From NCBI GenBank assembly GCA_024637015.1, contig JAGXGE010000015.1:62001-126000 (forward strand): DNA of 64,000 bases, given 5' to 3'. The position numbers were made by a program, and so were the translations under genes. The DNA comes from Aequorivita sp. GTDB lineage: Bacteria; Bacteroidota; Bacteroidia; Flavobacteriales; Flavobacteriaceae. Shown here piece by piece: positions 1 through 7,847 of this stretch. The notes under the pieces were generated by a model. The model was not told where the DNA came from, did no database searches, and worked only from the letters and a program-made list of their open reading frames with translations. Within the stretch, counting starts at the first letter, position 1, and the number at the start of each line of letters is the position of its first letter.

Positions 1-188
1 ATTTGGAAGCGGGTAGTGGTGCTAAGTTTCCCATAAAAGCTGAAATTATTTCGGAAGTAAAAAAAGCAATCAATATTCCATTGATTGTTGGAGGCGGTAT
101 AAAAACGGAGGCACAAAAACAAAGTGCATACAATTCAGGCGCCGATATGGTTGTGATGGGAACAGCTTTTGAAAATTTCAAAAATTAA
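1..188 (+). CDS. pcrB: PcrB family geranylgeranylglyceryl/heptaprenylglyceryl phosphate synthase, 3' end only
   Basis: Only the last 62 codons lie in the window; the reading frame is open to the left edge and the first full codon is Leu, not a start. The visible end carries the (Y)LEAGSGA segment and the C-terminal phosphate-binding part of a TIM barrel (VGGGI, then GADMVVMGTAFE), which is typical of the PcrB/GGGP synthase family. Family members join a polyprenyl diphosphate to glycerol-1-phosphate to make an ether lipid precursor; the Bacteroidota substrate cannot be told from this fragment. The next gene starts 7 bases after the stop, so it is probably cotranscribed with the thiamine genes. 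Confidence 0.85.
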   Translation, partial: LEAGSGAKFPIKAEIISEVKKAINIPLIVGGGIKTEAQKQSAYNSGADMVVMGTAFENFKN

Positions 189-195
189 TATTAAA

Positions 196-468
196 ATGAA
201 AATGAAAATGAAAATCTCAGTAGAACTTACATTAACACCTTTGCAGGACGATTACGAACCTGCTATCATCGATTTTATAAAAAGCTTGAGAAATTCTGGC
301 CTTACGGTTCTGGAAAATCCGCTCAGCACCCAAGTTTATGGTGAATATGACGCAGTAATGAATTTGCTTCAAAAAGAAATGAAAGTTGCGTTGGAAGCCG
401 TGGAAAGAGGTTTGCTTTATATAAAAATTGTAAAATCAGACAGAAGCGATTATGAGCCCCATTTTTGA
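196..468 (+). CDS. YkoF/MTH1187-like thiamine-binding protein
   Basis: A protein of about 90 residues of the small YkoF/MTH1187 (DUF77) family, cytoplasmic ferredoxin-like folds that bind thiamine or related pyrimidines. Family signs are the ISVELTLTPL start, a central SGLTVLENPLSTQVYGEYD segment and a final helix-strand. The start is uncertain because ATGAAA is repeated three times (ATG at 196, 202 and 208); any of them gives the same core. An upstream TTG at 169 would overlap pcrB and is less likely. The gene overlaps the permease gene by 17 bases, so the two are probably translated together. With a TPP riboswitch 3 kb downstream, a thiamine role is a sound inference. Confidence 0.75.
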   Translation: MKMKMKISVELTLTPLQDDYEPAIIDFIKSLRNSGLTVLENPLSTQVYGEYDAVMNLLQKEMKVALEAVERGLLYIKIVKSDRSDYEPHF

Positions 469-1090
469 TTGGTTTTTTGCGCAATACGAAGATATTCCCA
501 CTTATTTAATAGTACTGGAATTAATTGGGGTTTTCTTTGGTTTTTTGAGTGTATGGTTTAGCAAGCAAGATAATATTCTGGTCTATCCCACAGGAATTAT
601 TAGCACGGCTATTTTTGTGTATATCCTTGCTATTTATGGGCTTTTGGGCGATATGATGATTAATGCGTATTACTTCGTCATGAGCATTTACGGCTGGTAC
701 ATTTGGACCCGAAAAATAGATGCAACACATTATACTCCAATCACAAAAGCCACAAAAACCGAAAACAAACAGTCAATATATATTTTTATAGCAACACTGA
801 TTTTCGTTTTTGCGGTATATGAATTTTTTGACAAATGGAACAGTTGGACAGCCTATGTTGACACTATTACAACTGCCATTTTCTTTGTGGGAATGTGGCT
901 TATGGCGAAGAAAAAGCTTGAAAATTGGATTTATTGGATTATTGGAGATATCATTTCGGTGCCGCTTTACCTTTATAAAGGACTCGTGTTTACTTCTTTC
1001 CAATACCTTTTATTTACTATTATTGCCTTTTACGGATATCGCGCTTGGAAGAAAAATATCAACATACCAGAAACCAGCCTACTGAATTGA
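452..1090 (+). CDS. pnuC: PnuC-family vitamin permease, probably thiamine (PnuT-like)
   Basis: A 212-residue inner-membrane protein with about seven hydrophobic segments and the PnuC signature in the middle (YYFVMSIYGWYIW). PnuC proteins carry nicotinamide riboside, and the closely related PnuT proteins of Bacteroidota carry thiamine by facilitated diffusion, with trapping by phosphorylation. Context favours thiamine: a YkoF-like thiamine-binding gene overlaps its 5' end, a small P-loop kinase overlaps its 3' end, and a TPP-riboswitch-controlled receptor gene lies downstream. The substrate is inferred from context, not read from the sequence. Confidence 0.8.
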   Translation: MSPIFDWFFAQYEDIPTYLIVLELIGVFFGFLSVWFSKQDNILVYPTGIISTAIFVYILAIYGLLGDMMINAYYFVMSIYGWYIWTRKIDATHYTPITKATKTENKQSIYIFIATLIFVFAVYEFFDKWNSWTAYVDTITTAIFFVGMWLMAKKKLENWIYWIIGDIISVPLYLYKGLVFTSFQYLLFTIIAFYGYRAWKKNINIPETSLLN

Positions 1091-1620
1091 TAAAAGTAGT
1101 TTTATACGGTCCCGAATCTACGGGGAAAACCACTTTGGCTAAACAATTGGCCGAACACTATAAAACACTTTGGGTGCCGGAGTTTATGCGTGAGTACCTT
1201 CAGAAAAAATGGGATTCTGAAAAAAAAATGGTTTCTAAGGAAGATTTAATTCCCATCGCCAAAGGCCAATTGAAACTTGAAAATGAGGCTTCGCAACAAG
1301 TTGAAAATCTGCTGATTTGCGACACAAACTTGCTTGAATTGAAAGTGTATTCCGAATATTATTATAACGGATTTTGCCCTTCGGAAATAAAAACTGAAGC
1401 TACCAAAAACAATTACAGCATCTACCTATTAACCTATATTGACACACCTTGGGAAGTGGATGATCTTCGCGATAGACCAAACAATCGCGAGGAAATGTTT
1501 TGTATTTTCGAGGCCGAATTGAAAGAGCAAGGTTTTCCGTATGAAATTTTAAAAGGAAAACAAAGAGAACGATTTGAAAACGCAGTAAAAATTATTGATG
1601 AATTGCTGAAGAAGAACTAA
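1045..1620 (+). CDS. NadR/Ttd14-like P-loop kinase next to the permease
   Basis: A P-loop NTPase of about 177-191 residues related to the ribosylnicotinamide kinase half of NadR. The Walker A motif GPESTGKTT is near the N-terminus, followed by a PEFMREYL helix, a CDTNLLE segment and a RPNNREEM motif, as in NadR-type kinases. The ATG at 1045 lies 46 bases inside pnuC; a TTG at 1087, overlapping the pnuC stop, would start the protein just before the first strand and fits the family better. Kinases beside PnuC-type channels trap the imported vitamin, so thiamine phosphorylation is a reasonable inference; nicotinamide riboside is the alternative. Confidence 0.7.
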   Translation: MEEKYQHTRNQPTELIKVVLYGPESTGKTTLAKQLAEHYKTLWVPEFMREYLQKKWDSEKKMVSKEDLIPIAKGQLKLENEASQQVENLLICDTNLLELKVYSEYYYNGFCPSEIKTEATKNNYSIYLLTYIDTPWEVDDLRDRPNNREEMFCIFEAELKEQGFPYEILKGKQRERFENAVKIIDELLKKN

Positions 1621-1621
1621 A

Positions 1622-3148
1622 ATGTTTACTGAAAAAAACCTACAACAAATAAAAAATCACGGTCTTTCCGAGGCTAAAGTTAAAAACCAACTTGAAATTT
1701 TTAAGGAAGGAATTCCTTTCGTAAATGTAGTGGAGCCCGCTTCGACCACTAACGGAATTGAAGTGTTTTCGGAAAAGGAACAACAGTTTTATGCTAATCT
1801 TTTTGAGGCTGAAAAAGATAAACTCGATTTGCTAAAATTTGTTCCCGCATCTGGTGCGGCAACGCGTATGTTTAAGTTTTTGCATCAATTTTTAGAAAAT
1901 TTTAATCTTGAAAATGACGACATCGAGGTGTTTCTTCAAAAGGAAGAAAACCGGAGTTTAAGAATATTCTTTGACTCTGTTGAAAAATTTGCTTTTTCAT
2001 CTTTAGTGAGAGAGAAATTAGAAGAAAAATATTCCGATTATGATAATTTGGGAAAAGGGAAAAGATACTATTTCTTCGTTCAGGAAATGCTTGAAGAAAG
2101 TGGATTGAACTTCAACAATACCCCGAAAGGACTTGTTCCATTTCATAAATACAGCGAAAATTATGTAACAGCTTTTGGCGAACAACTATATGAAGCGGCA
2201 TTTTACGCAACAACAAACGGGGTGGCTAATTTGCATTTTACAGTTTCCGAAGGTCACGAGAAAAAGTTCAAAAAACGCTTCGACGAGGTAAAACACATTG
2301 TTGAAAAGAAAACTGGAGTGCTTTTTAATATTTCATACTCGTTTCAGAAAAAAGAGACAGATACAGTTGCAGCAACACCAAAAAATGATTTGTTTTTAAA
2401 TGAAAACGACGATCTGCTTTTCCGTCCATCGGGTCATGGCGCGCTGCTAGAAAATTTAAATGATTTGGAAGCAGATATTATTTTCATAAAAAACATCGAC
2501 AATGTGGTTTCTGAAAATTATGTTGAAACCATCGGTTTTCAGAAAAAAGTACTTGCTGGAAAATTGACTTCCCTTCAGAAGCAAATCTTCGGGTTTGTTC
2601 AAAAACTTCGCTCAGAAAATCCTTCCGAAGAAATACTGAAAAAAGCTTCTGAATTTATTTCTTCAGCATTAAAAATTCAAAATAGTTCAGCGAAAAAAGA
2701 AACGCTTTTAAACATTTTGGAGCGCCCCATCCGTATTTGTGGTGTGGTTGAAAATACTGGAGCTCCTGGCGGTGGACCGTTTCTTATAACAGATAAAAAC
2801 GGAAACATTTCCTATCAAATCGTGGAAATGTCACAGATTGACACTAACAACCCGCAACAAAAAGGTTTGGTTGAGAAAGCTACGCATTTCAATCCCGTGG
2901 ATTTGGTTTGTGGGATGCGAAATTATAATGGTGAAAAATATGATTTGCTAAAATTCTCAGATCCCGATGCAGGTTTCATTTCGCATAAATCCTACCAAGG
3001 AAAACCCATAAAAGCATTGGAACTCCCTGGACTTTGGAACGGTGCCATGGCAAATTGGAACACTGTTTTTGTAGAAGTTCCGCTCATCACTTTCAACCCA
3101 GTGAAAACAGTAAACGATCTTTTAAACGAAGTGCACCAACCGAAATGA
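1622..3148 (+). CDS. DUF4301 family protein
   Basis: A 508-residue cytoplasmic protein of the Bacteroidota family DUF4301; I know of no established function. Diagnostic segments are PASGAATRMFK (about residue 77), a GHGALLENL segment followed by FIKNIDN (about 275-295), and TGAPGGGPF (about 379). The GHG...IKNIDN arrangement resembles the active-site region of UDP-sugar pyrophosphorylases, so a nucleotidyltransferase-like fold is possible but is only inference. It starts two bases after the kinase stop and its own stop overlaps the arfB start (ATGA), so it belongs to the same transcription unit. Confidence 0.8.
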   Translation: MFTEKNLQQIKNHGLSEAKVKNQLEIFKEGIPFVNVVEPASTTNGIEVFSEKEQQFYANLFEAEKDKLDLLKFVPASGAATRMFKFLHQFLENFNLENDDIEVFLQKEENRSLRIFFDSVEKFAFSSLVREKLEEKYSDYDNLGKGKRYYFFVQEMLEESGLNFNNTPKGLVPFHKYSENYVTAFGEQLYEAAFYATTNGVANLHFTVSEGHEKKFKKRFDEVKHIVEKKTGVLFNISYSFQKKETDTVAATPKNDLFLNENDDLLFRPSGHGALLENLNDLEADIIFIKNIDNVVSENYVETIGFQKKVLAGKLTSLQKQIFGFVQKLRSENPSEEILKKASEFISSALKIQNSSAKKETLLNILERPIRICGVVENTGAPGGGPFLITDKNGNISYQIVEMSQIDTNNPQQKGLVEKATHFNPVDLVCGMRNYNGEKYDLLKFSDPDAGFISHKSYQGKPIKALELPGLWNGAMANWNTVFVEVPLITFNPVKTVNDLLNEVHQPK

Positions 3149-3549
3149 ACACGGAAGTATTAATCTCTGAACTCAATTTTAAAGCCATCCGCAGCAGTGG
3201 CCCGGGCGGACAGCACGTTAATAAAACAGCTTCAAAGGTTGAAGTTTCTTTTGATTTGGAAGCGTCCCAAGCACTTTCTGAAACAGAAAAGGAACGACTT
3301 CGCAACAAACTATCTTCAAAAATTTCTTCTGAAGGAAATATTACACTTCAATGCGGCGAAACCCGAAGCCAACACCGCAACAAAGCAATCGTTATTGAAA
3401 GGATGGTTGAGCTACTTCAGAAAAATTTGAAAGTGACAAAACCGAGAAAGAAAACAAAACCTTCAAGAGGTGCGATTGAAAGACGTTTAAAGTCTAAAAA
3501 AGAAAACGCATTTAAAAAATCAAATCGGAAACCGCCAAAAATAGAATAA
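3145..3549 (+). CDS. arfB: Alternative ribosome-rescue factor ArfB (YaeJ-type peptidyl-tRNA hydrolase)
   Basis: A 134-residue class I release-factor-like protein without stop-codon recognition domains. The GGQ catalytic motif sits in SSGPGGQHVNKTASKV (about residues 14-29), and a basic C-terminal tail rich in Lys and Arg follows, which in ArfB threads into the empty mRNA channel of a stalled ribosome. It hydrolyses peptidyl-tRNA on non-stop ribosomes. The start is the ATG overlapping the DUF4301 stop (ATGA); a longer frame upstream lies inside DUF4301 and would add residues the family lacks. Confidence 0.9.
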   Translation: MNTEVLISELNFKAIRSSGPGGQHVNKTASKVEVSFDLEASQALSETEKERLRNKLSSKISSEGNITLQCGETRSQHRNKAIVIERMVELLQKNLKVTKPRKKTKPSRGAIERRLKSKKENAFKKSNRKPPKIE

Positions 3550-3554
3550 AGCAC

Positions 3555-3562
3555 TATCTTTG
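3555..3562 (+). promoter_or_regulatory. Candidate -7 box (TATCTTTG) of the TPP-riboswitch transcript
   Basis: TATCTTTG matches the Bacteroidota TAnnTTTG -7 box and lies about 12 bases before the first conserved riboswitch helix, where a start site is expected. No clear TTG -33 element is seen at the normal distance, so this is a half-supported promoter. Confidence 0.35.
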
Positions 3563-3570
3563 TCGCACAT

Positions 3571-3730
3571 CTCAAAGGGGTGCTAGTAGATTTAAGATTG
3601 CAGAATTTAGATTGTTGATTGCAGAAGTAATTCTGAAATCGTTAATCGACAATCATCAATCGGTAATCATTCTGGCTGAGATTATACCCAAAGAACCTGG
3701 GCGGGTAATGCTGCCAAGGGACAACAATAG
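3571..3730 (+). promoter_or_regulatory. TPP (thiamine pyrophosphate) riboswitch
   Basis: The THI-element consensus is clear: AAAGGGGTGC at about 3575-3584 (P1/P2 side), CTGAGATTATACCC at about 3676-3689, then AAAGAACCTG and GGGTAATGCTGCCAAGGGA closing at about 3721. The pyrimidine-sensing CTGAGA and pyrophosphate-sensing GAACCTG parts are both intact. The optional P3 arm is unusually long, about 90 bases of AT-rich sequence with internal repeats. It lies directly upstream of a terminator and a TonB-dependent receptor gene, so binding TPP should stop receptor expression. Confidence 0.93.
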
Positions 3731-3734
3731 GAAC

Positions 3735-3776
3735 CCCCTGTAATAATGCATGACGCATTGTTTTCAGGGTTTTTTT
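3735..3776 (+). terminator. Rho-independent terminator of the TPP riboswitch
   Basis: CCCTG (3736-3740) pairs with CAGGG (3765-3769), AATGC pairs with GCATT inside, and a run of seven T follows. It lies between the riboswitch core and the receptor start codon, as expected for transcriptional control. Confidence 0.8.
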
Positions 3777-3840
3777 ATGCAACTATTTAACAAACAAAGA
3801 ATAACGCCCCTTTTATTCGTAAAATTTAAAATTATTACGA

Positions 3841-6021
3841 ATGAAAAAGTTATTGATTTCCGTTTTTTTTACTTCACTGTTTATCATGGCTTCCGCACAA
3901 GAAAAAGTGCAGGATTCAACAAAAATTGAATCTTTAGACGAAGTTTTGGTCCAAGCCGTCCGTGTTTCTGCAGATTCGCCAATTACCCATTCAAACCTCG
4001 ATAAAGAGGAATTGGAAAAGCGCAATCTGGGGCAAGACATTCCATATATGCTCAACTATCTGCCGTCGGTTGTTACTACAAGTGATGCCGGCGCAGGCGT
4101 GGGATATACCTACATTCGTGTTCGTGGGAGTGATGCTTCACGTGTGAATGTTACGCTAAACGGAATTCCGTACAATGATTCTGAAAGCCAAGGAACATTT
4201 TGGGTGAATTTGCCCGATTTCACTTCTTCTGTTCAAAGTTTACAATTGCAACGCGGTGTGGGAACTTCCACAAACGGTTCGGGTGCTTTTGGAGCGAGTT
4301 TGAATTTATTGAGCGATGCAGTTTCAAATGAAGCGTATGGTGAAATTGCAAATTCCTTCGGGAGTTATAATACGCATAAACACAATATTAAGTTCAGCAC
4401 TGGCTTGCTTTCAGATCATTTTGAAGTAGCGGGAAGGTTGTCAACCATTCAATCCGATGGTTATATTGACAGAGCGAGTTCAGACTTAAAATCGTATTTT
4501 CTTCAGGGAGCGTTTGTCAATAGAAATACATTAATTAAAGCCTTGGTTTTTGGGGGACGCGAAGAAACGTATCAATCTTGGAACGGTTTGGAAGATCCTG
4601 AAAAACTTGAAAACGATAGAACATATAACACCGTTGGGATGTACACCGATGAAAATGGAAATATTCAGTTTTATGATAATGAAGTGGACAATTATGCACA
4701 GGATCATTATCAATTGTTCTGGAATCAGCGCTTCAACAACAACTGGAGTACGAACGTTTCTTTCAATTATACAAAAGGAGAAGGTTATTTTGAGCAATAT
4801 AAAGAAGACGAAGATTTTGAAACTTACGGTTTTGAACCTATTGAAATTGGTGGTGATACCATTAATACGACCGATTTGATTCGTCGTCGTTGGTTGGACA
4901 ATGATTTTTATGCAGCAAACGCCAACATGAATTACAAAAACAATAAAATAGATTTCACTGGGGGCGCATTTTACAGTTATTACACTGGCGATCATTACGG
5001 TGAAGTAATTTGGGCGCGTTATGCCAGCGATTCCGAAATACGCGATCGTTATTACGAAGGAAAAGGAGAAAAAAGCGAATTCACTGTTTTTTCAAAAGCT
5101 ACATATAGACTTGATGAAAAATGGAGCATTTTCGGAGATTTACAGGGCAGGTTTTTGAATTATAAAACTTCGGGGATTACTTCAGATTTGTTGCCGTTGA
5201 ATGTTGATGAAAACTATTCGTTTTTCAATCCAAAAGCTGGATTGACTTATAAGTTTAATACTTCAAACCAATTTTATTTCTCTTACGGAAAAGCACATCG
5301 TGAACCTTCACGAAATGATTATGAACAAGGAATCGTTACTCCAGAAAAGTTGGATGATTTTGAACTTGGTTGGCGTTTTACTTCAGAAAAGACAAAGGTG
5401 AATACCAATATCTATTATATGAATTACAAAGATCAATTGGTGCTTTCCGGCGAATTGAACGATGTGGGTGCGGGTTTAAGAACGAGCAGTGGAAAAAGCT
5501 ACCGTTTGGGATTAGAGGTTGATGCCGAAATCCAACTTTTGAAAAATTTGAGAACGCTTCCAAACATCGCCTTAAGTACTAATAAAAATGTAGATTTTGT
5601 AACTTCTCGCGATGGTGAATTGGTAAATCTTGGCAATACAAATATTTCATTTTCACCTTCAATAGTTGCAGGAAATATGCTGGAGTATTCACCAATCAAA
5701 AAATTACAATTAGGTTTTCTCTCAAAATTTGTGGGCGAACAGTATATGGGCAATATTGATAGCGAAGCTTCAAAATTGGACAGTTATTTCATAAATGACT
5801 TGAATATTGTTTACACTTTGGACAATCTTCCGTGGATAAAAGAAGTGGTTTTTTCAGCTTTGGTAAATAATATTTTCAATGTGAAATATATTTCCAACGG
5901 TTATTTTTATACTTATGATGACGATTTCAGTAATCCGGGAACGGTTACTACAGTTGAAGGTGCGGGCTATTATCCGCAGGCGACTATAAACTTTTTGGTT
6001 GGGGCGACGGTGAAATTTTAA
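3841..6021 (+). CDS. TonB-dependent outer-membrane receptor, predicted thiamine uptake
   Basis: A 726-residue outer-membrane protein. Residues 1-19 are a signal peptide ending ASA-Q; a plug domain follows (DIPYMLNYLPSV, RVRGSDASRVNVTLNGIPYND, SQGTFWVNLPDF), then a 22-strand-type barrel ending in an aromatic-rich strand with C-terminal Phe (LVGATVKF). There is no N-terminal carboxypeptidase-regulatory-like domain, unlike SusC proteins. The upstream TPP riboswitch marks thiamine or a precursor as the probable cargo; the PnuC-type permease and YkoF-like protein 3 kb upstream would be the inner-membrane and cytoplasmic partners. The cargo is inferred from regulation only. Confidence 0.9.
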   Translation: MKKLLISVFFTSLFIMASAQEKVQDSTKIESLDEVLVQAVRVSADSPITHSNLDKEELEKRNLGQDIPYMLNYLPSVVTTSDAGAGVGYTYIRVRGSDASRVNVTLNGIPYNDSESQGTFWVNLPDFTSSVQSLQLQRGVGTSTNGSGAFGASLNLLSDAVSNEAYGEIANSFGSYNTHKHNIKFSTGLLSDHFEVAGRLSTIQSDGYIDRASSDLKSYFLQGAFVNRNTLIKALVFGGREETYQSWNGLEDPEKLENDRTYNTVGMYTDENGNIQFYDNEVDNYAQDHYQLFWNQRFNNNWSTNVSFNYTKGEGYFEQYKEDEDFETYGFEPIEIGGDTINTTDLIRRRWLDNDFYAANANMNYKNNKIDFTGGAFYSYYTGDHYGEVIWARYASDSEIRDRYYEGKGEKSEFTVFSKATYRLDEKWSIFGDLQGRFLNYKTSGITSDLLPLNVDENYSFFNPKAGLTYKFNTSNQFYFSYGKAHREPSRNDYEQGIVTPEKLDDFELGWRFTSEKTKVNTNIYYMNYKDQLVLSGELNDVGAGLRTSSGKSYRLGLEVDAEIQLLKNLRTLPNIALSTNKNVDFVTSRDGELVNLGNTNISFSPSIVAGNMLEYSPIKKLQLGFLSKFVGEQYMGNIDSEASKLDSYFINDLNIVYTLDNLPWIKEVVFSALVNNIFNVKYISNGYFYTYDDDFSNPGTVTTVEGAGYYPQATINFLVGATVKF

Positions 6022-6452
6022 TTACTAACAACAACAGTATTCCCATTTAGCTGAGCATTATATTGCTGCATTGGGTATTTAGTGTCAGGTTCAGTAGTGT
6101 GCTGTCCCGATGTTATGAAATATTTATTGTCATCATTTGAGCACGGACAACTAGCAATTACGCCCGTCAATTCCATCCGCGAACAACTGCTGGGTACATG
6201 GTTGGGATCTGTAAGGTCAAAAGCCAAATATTGGTTTTCACTAACACAATAAACCACAATTCCCTTGATTCCCTGAGTGGTAATAATGTAATTCCCTGGA
6301 AATTTTAAAGGATTGTATTCGGGTAGGTTCAGATTTAAATTTAGGCTTACAGCAGGATCAGTTAAAAAGGGATTGCGCTCTTGCTTATCATCACTCTTTG
6401 AGCAGGAAAAGGCAAAAAAGACAATCAGAAGGAAAAGAATTATTTTTTTCAT
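6018..6452 (-). CDS. Rieske-fold-like lipoprotein with degenerate metal ligands
   Basis: A 144-residue protein with a lipoprotein signal peptide (lipobox FAFSC, Cys17). The body resembles the small Rieske-type proteins of Flavobacteriia: a strand-rich domain ending in a PMQQYNAQLNGNTVVV segment. A true Rieske centre needs CxH and CxxH; here the first pair reads DPNH, followed by SSCSRM and SCPCSND, so at least one Cys and one His are missing. It may be a structural relative without a 2Fe-2S cluster. Its 3' end overlaps the receptor stop codon tail to tail. Confidence 0.6.
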   Translation of the reverse strand: MKKIILFLLIVFFAFSCSKSDDKQERNPFLTDPAVSLNLNLNLPEYNPLKFPGNYIITTQGIKGIVVYCVSENQYLAFDLTDPNHVPSSCSRMELTGVIASCPCSNDDNKYFITSGQHTTEPDTKYPMQQYNAQLNGNTVVVSN

Positions 6453-6512
6453 AAATAAAATTAAATTTTAAGGTCAAAATTACAATAAATGACAAAACAA
6501 GTAAATTTTTAG

Positions 6513-6587
6513 TATATTTGTTAAACAATCCCGTCACAGTATGGGATTTTTTCAATTTATTAAAGTGAGTCCCGCCACGAGTCGGGA
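6513..6587 (+). promoter_or_regulatory. greA leader: -7 box and two terminator-like hairpins
   Basis: TATATTTG (6513-6520) is a good -7 box. Before the greA start at 6639 come two hairpins, each followed by T: AATCCC/GGGATT (6527-6548, then T to 6552) and TCCCG/CGGGA (6570-6587, then four T). Tandem terminator-like hairpins in the 5' leader suggest premature termination. No -33 TTG is obvious. Confidence 0.4.
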
Positions 6588-6638
6588 TTTTGTTATATTA
6601 AAGAATACGTATGTTCTGCATACACAAACGATGAAGTT

Positions 6639-7115
6639 ATGAGTAAAGTATCTTATTACACTGCTGAAGGATTAAAAAAATTAAGGGATGAAGTTGACCA
6701 GCTGCGCGATGTGGAACGCCCAAAGGCGTCAAACGCTATTGCCGAAGCCCGCGATAAAGGTGACTTGAGTGAAAACGCAGAATATGACGCCGCCAAAGAA
6801 GCACAGGGAATGCTCGAAATGCGCATTGCCAAAATGGAAGAAGTTTTAGCAAATGCCCGTTTGATAGATGAATCACAATTGGATTTGAGCAAAGTTCTGG
6901 TGCATTCAACCGTAAAGATTAAGAATCAAAATAACGGAATGGAAATGACATATAAGCTGGTTGCACAAAGCGAAGCCGATCTTAAATCTGGAAAAATTTC
7001 TGTGGATTCTCCAATTGGTCACGGATTGTTAGGCAAAGAAGTAGGCGAGGTTGCCGAAATAAAGGTTCCAAATGGCGTGCTTAAGTTTGAAATATTGGAA
7101 ATTTCAAGAAATTAG
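6639..7115 (+). CDS. greA: Transcription elongation factor GreA
   Basis: A 158-residue protein of normal GreA length. The N-terminal coiled coil (residues 1-75) carries the family signature ARDKGDLSENAEYDAAKEAQ region, whose acidic tip residues enter the polymerase secondary channel and stimulate cleavage of backtracked RNA. The C-terminal FKBP-like domain ends PIGHGLLGKEVGEVAEI. The HIT-family gene follows after 2 bases, so the two form an operon. The 120-base leader has two terminator-like hairpins. Confidence 0.97.
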   Translation: MSKVSYYTAEGLKKLRDEVDQLRDVERPKASNAIAEARDKGDLSENAEYDAAKEAQGMLEMRIAKMEEVLANARLIDESQLDLSKVLVHSTVKIKNQNNGMEMTYKLVAQSEADLKSGKISVDSPIGHGLLGKEVGEVAEIKVPNGVLKFEILEISRN

Positions 7116-7117
7116 TT

Positions 7118-7513
7118 ATGGCATCAATTTTCACACAAATAATTGAAGGCGAAATACCGTGCTACAAAGTAGCGGAAGATGATAATTTCATCGCTTTTTT
7201 GGATATAAACCCAAATGCCAAGGGCCACACCCTTTGTGTCCCAAAGGAAGAAATTGATAAGGTTTTCGATATGGGCGAACATATGTACCTGCAATTGATG
7301 CAGTTTTCCCGAAAAGTTGCCCGAGCCTTGGAAAAAACCGTTCCGTGTAAACGTGTGGGGATGGCCGTTGTAGGATTGGAAGTGCCGCATGTGCACGTAC
7401 ATCTTATTCCGTTGAATGAAATGGACGATATGCGCTTCACCAAAAAAGTGAAAATGACATCCGAAGAGTTTGAATTTTTAGCTGAAGCAATTTCTGAGAA
7501 ACTTAAACCTTAG
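7118..7513 (+). CDS. HIT (histidine triad) family hydrolase
   Basis: A 131-residue HIT protein, a small cytoplasmic nucleotide hydrolase or transferase. The triad is HVHVHLIP (about residues 89-96), and FLDINPNAKGHTLCVPK forms the nucleotide-binding side. The HinT group hydrolyses aminoacyl-adenylates and AMP-lysine; the exact substrate is not visible here. It lies 2 bases after greA, a pairing I recognise from other Flavobacteriaceae. Its 3' end overlaps the next, convergent gene by 11 bases. Confidence 0.92.
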   Translation: MASIFTQIIEGEIPCYKVAEDDNFIAFLDINPNAKGHTLCVPKEEIDKVFDMGEHMYLQLMQFSRKVARALEKTVPCKRVGMAVVGLEVPHVHVHLIPLNEMDDMRFTKKVKMTSEEFEFLAEAISEKLKP

Positions 7514-7844
7514 GAATCAAAACATAAATAACAGCGGCAACTAGAACGATTGCCACAACAATTAAAATATAAAATAGTGGTTTAACCTTTAAATATTGTT
7601 TATTGGTTTCCGCTATTTTTTTGTTGTAATCAAAAACACGTTCAATATCTTCCGTCCAATTTACGGGGTAAATGGTATTTTTACAAGTGTGGCAATACAG
7701 TTTTTCATCTATTTGTTGGGCGGGTTTTTTGAAGAAGGGATTTTCTTTTTCTTCTTGTGTAAAAGTGATTTCCAGACCATCTGTTCCAAAACAAGTGGGG
7801 CAGTTATTTTTTAGTCGGGCAGTATGTAATGTGTTGGTTTTCAT
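7503..7844 (-). CDS. Zinc-ribbon membrane protein of unknown function
   Basis: A 113-residue protein that I cannot place in a named family. It has two CxxC pairs, CPTC (about residues 15-18) and CHTC (about 51-54), making a probable zinc ribbon, then a polar helix, and one C-terminal membrane segment (about 88-110), so the ribbon should face the cytoplasm. The gene lies just downstream of a histidine kinase gene on the same strand (3-base gap), so they are probably cotranscribed. Confidence 0.65.
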   Translation of the reverse strand: MKTNTLHTARLKNNCPTCFGTDGLEITFTQEEKENPFFKKPAQQIDEKLYCHTCKNTIYPVNWTEDIERVFDYNKKIAETNKQYLKVKPLFYILIVVAIVLVAAVIYVLIPKV

Positions 7845-7847
7845 AAC

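Noticed and set aside
4531-4995. A 154-codon minus-strand frame inside the TonB receptor gene
   Set aside because: Chance antisense frame: composition unlike a real protein, no start context, and the plus strand is certain.
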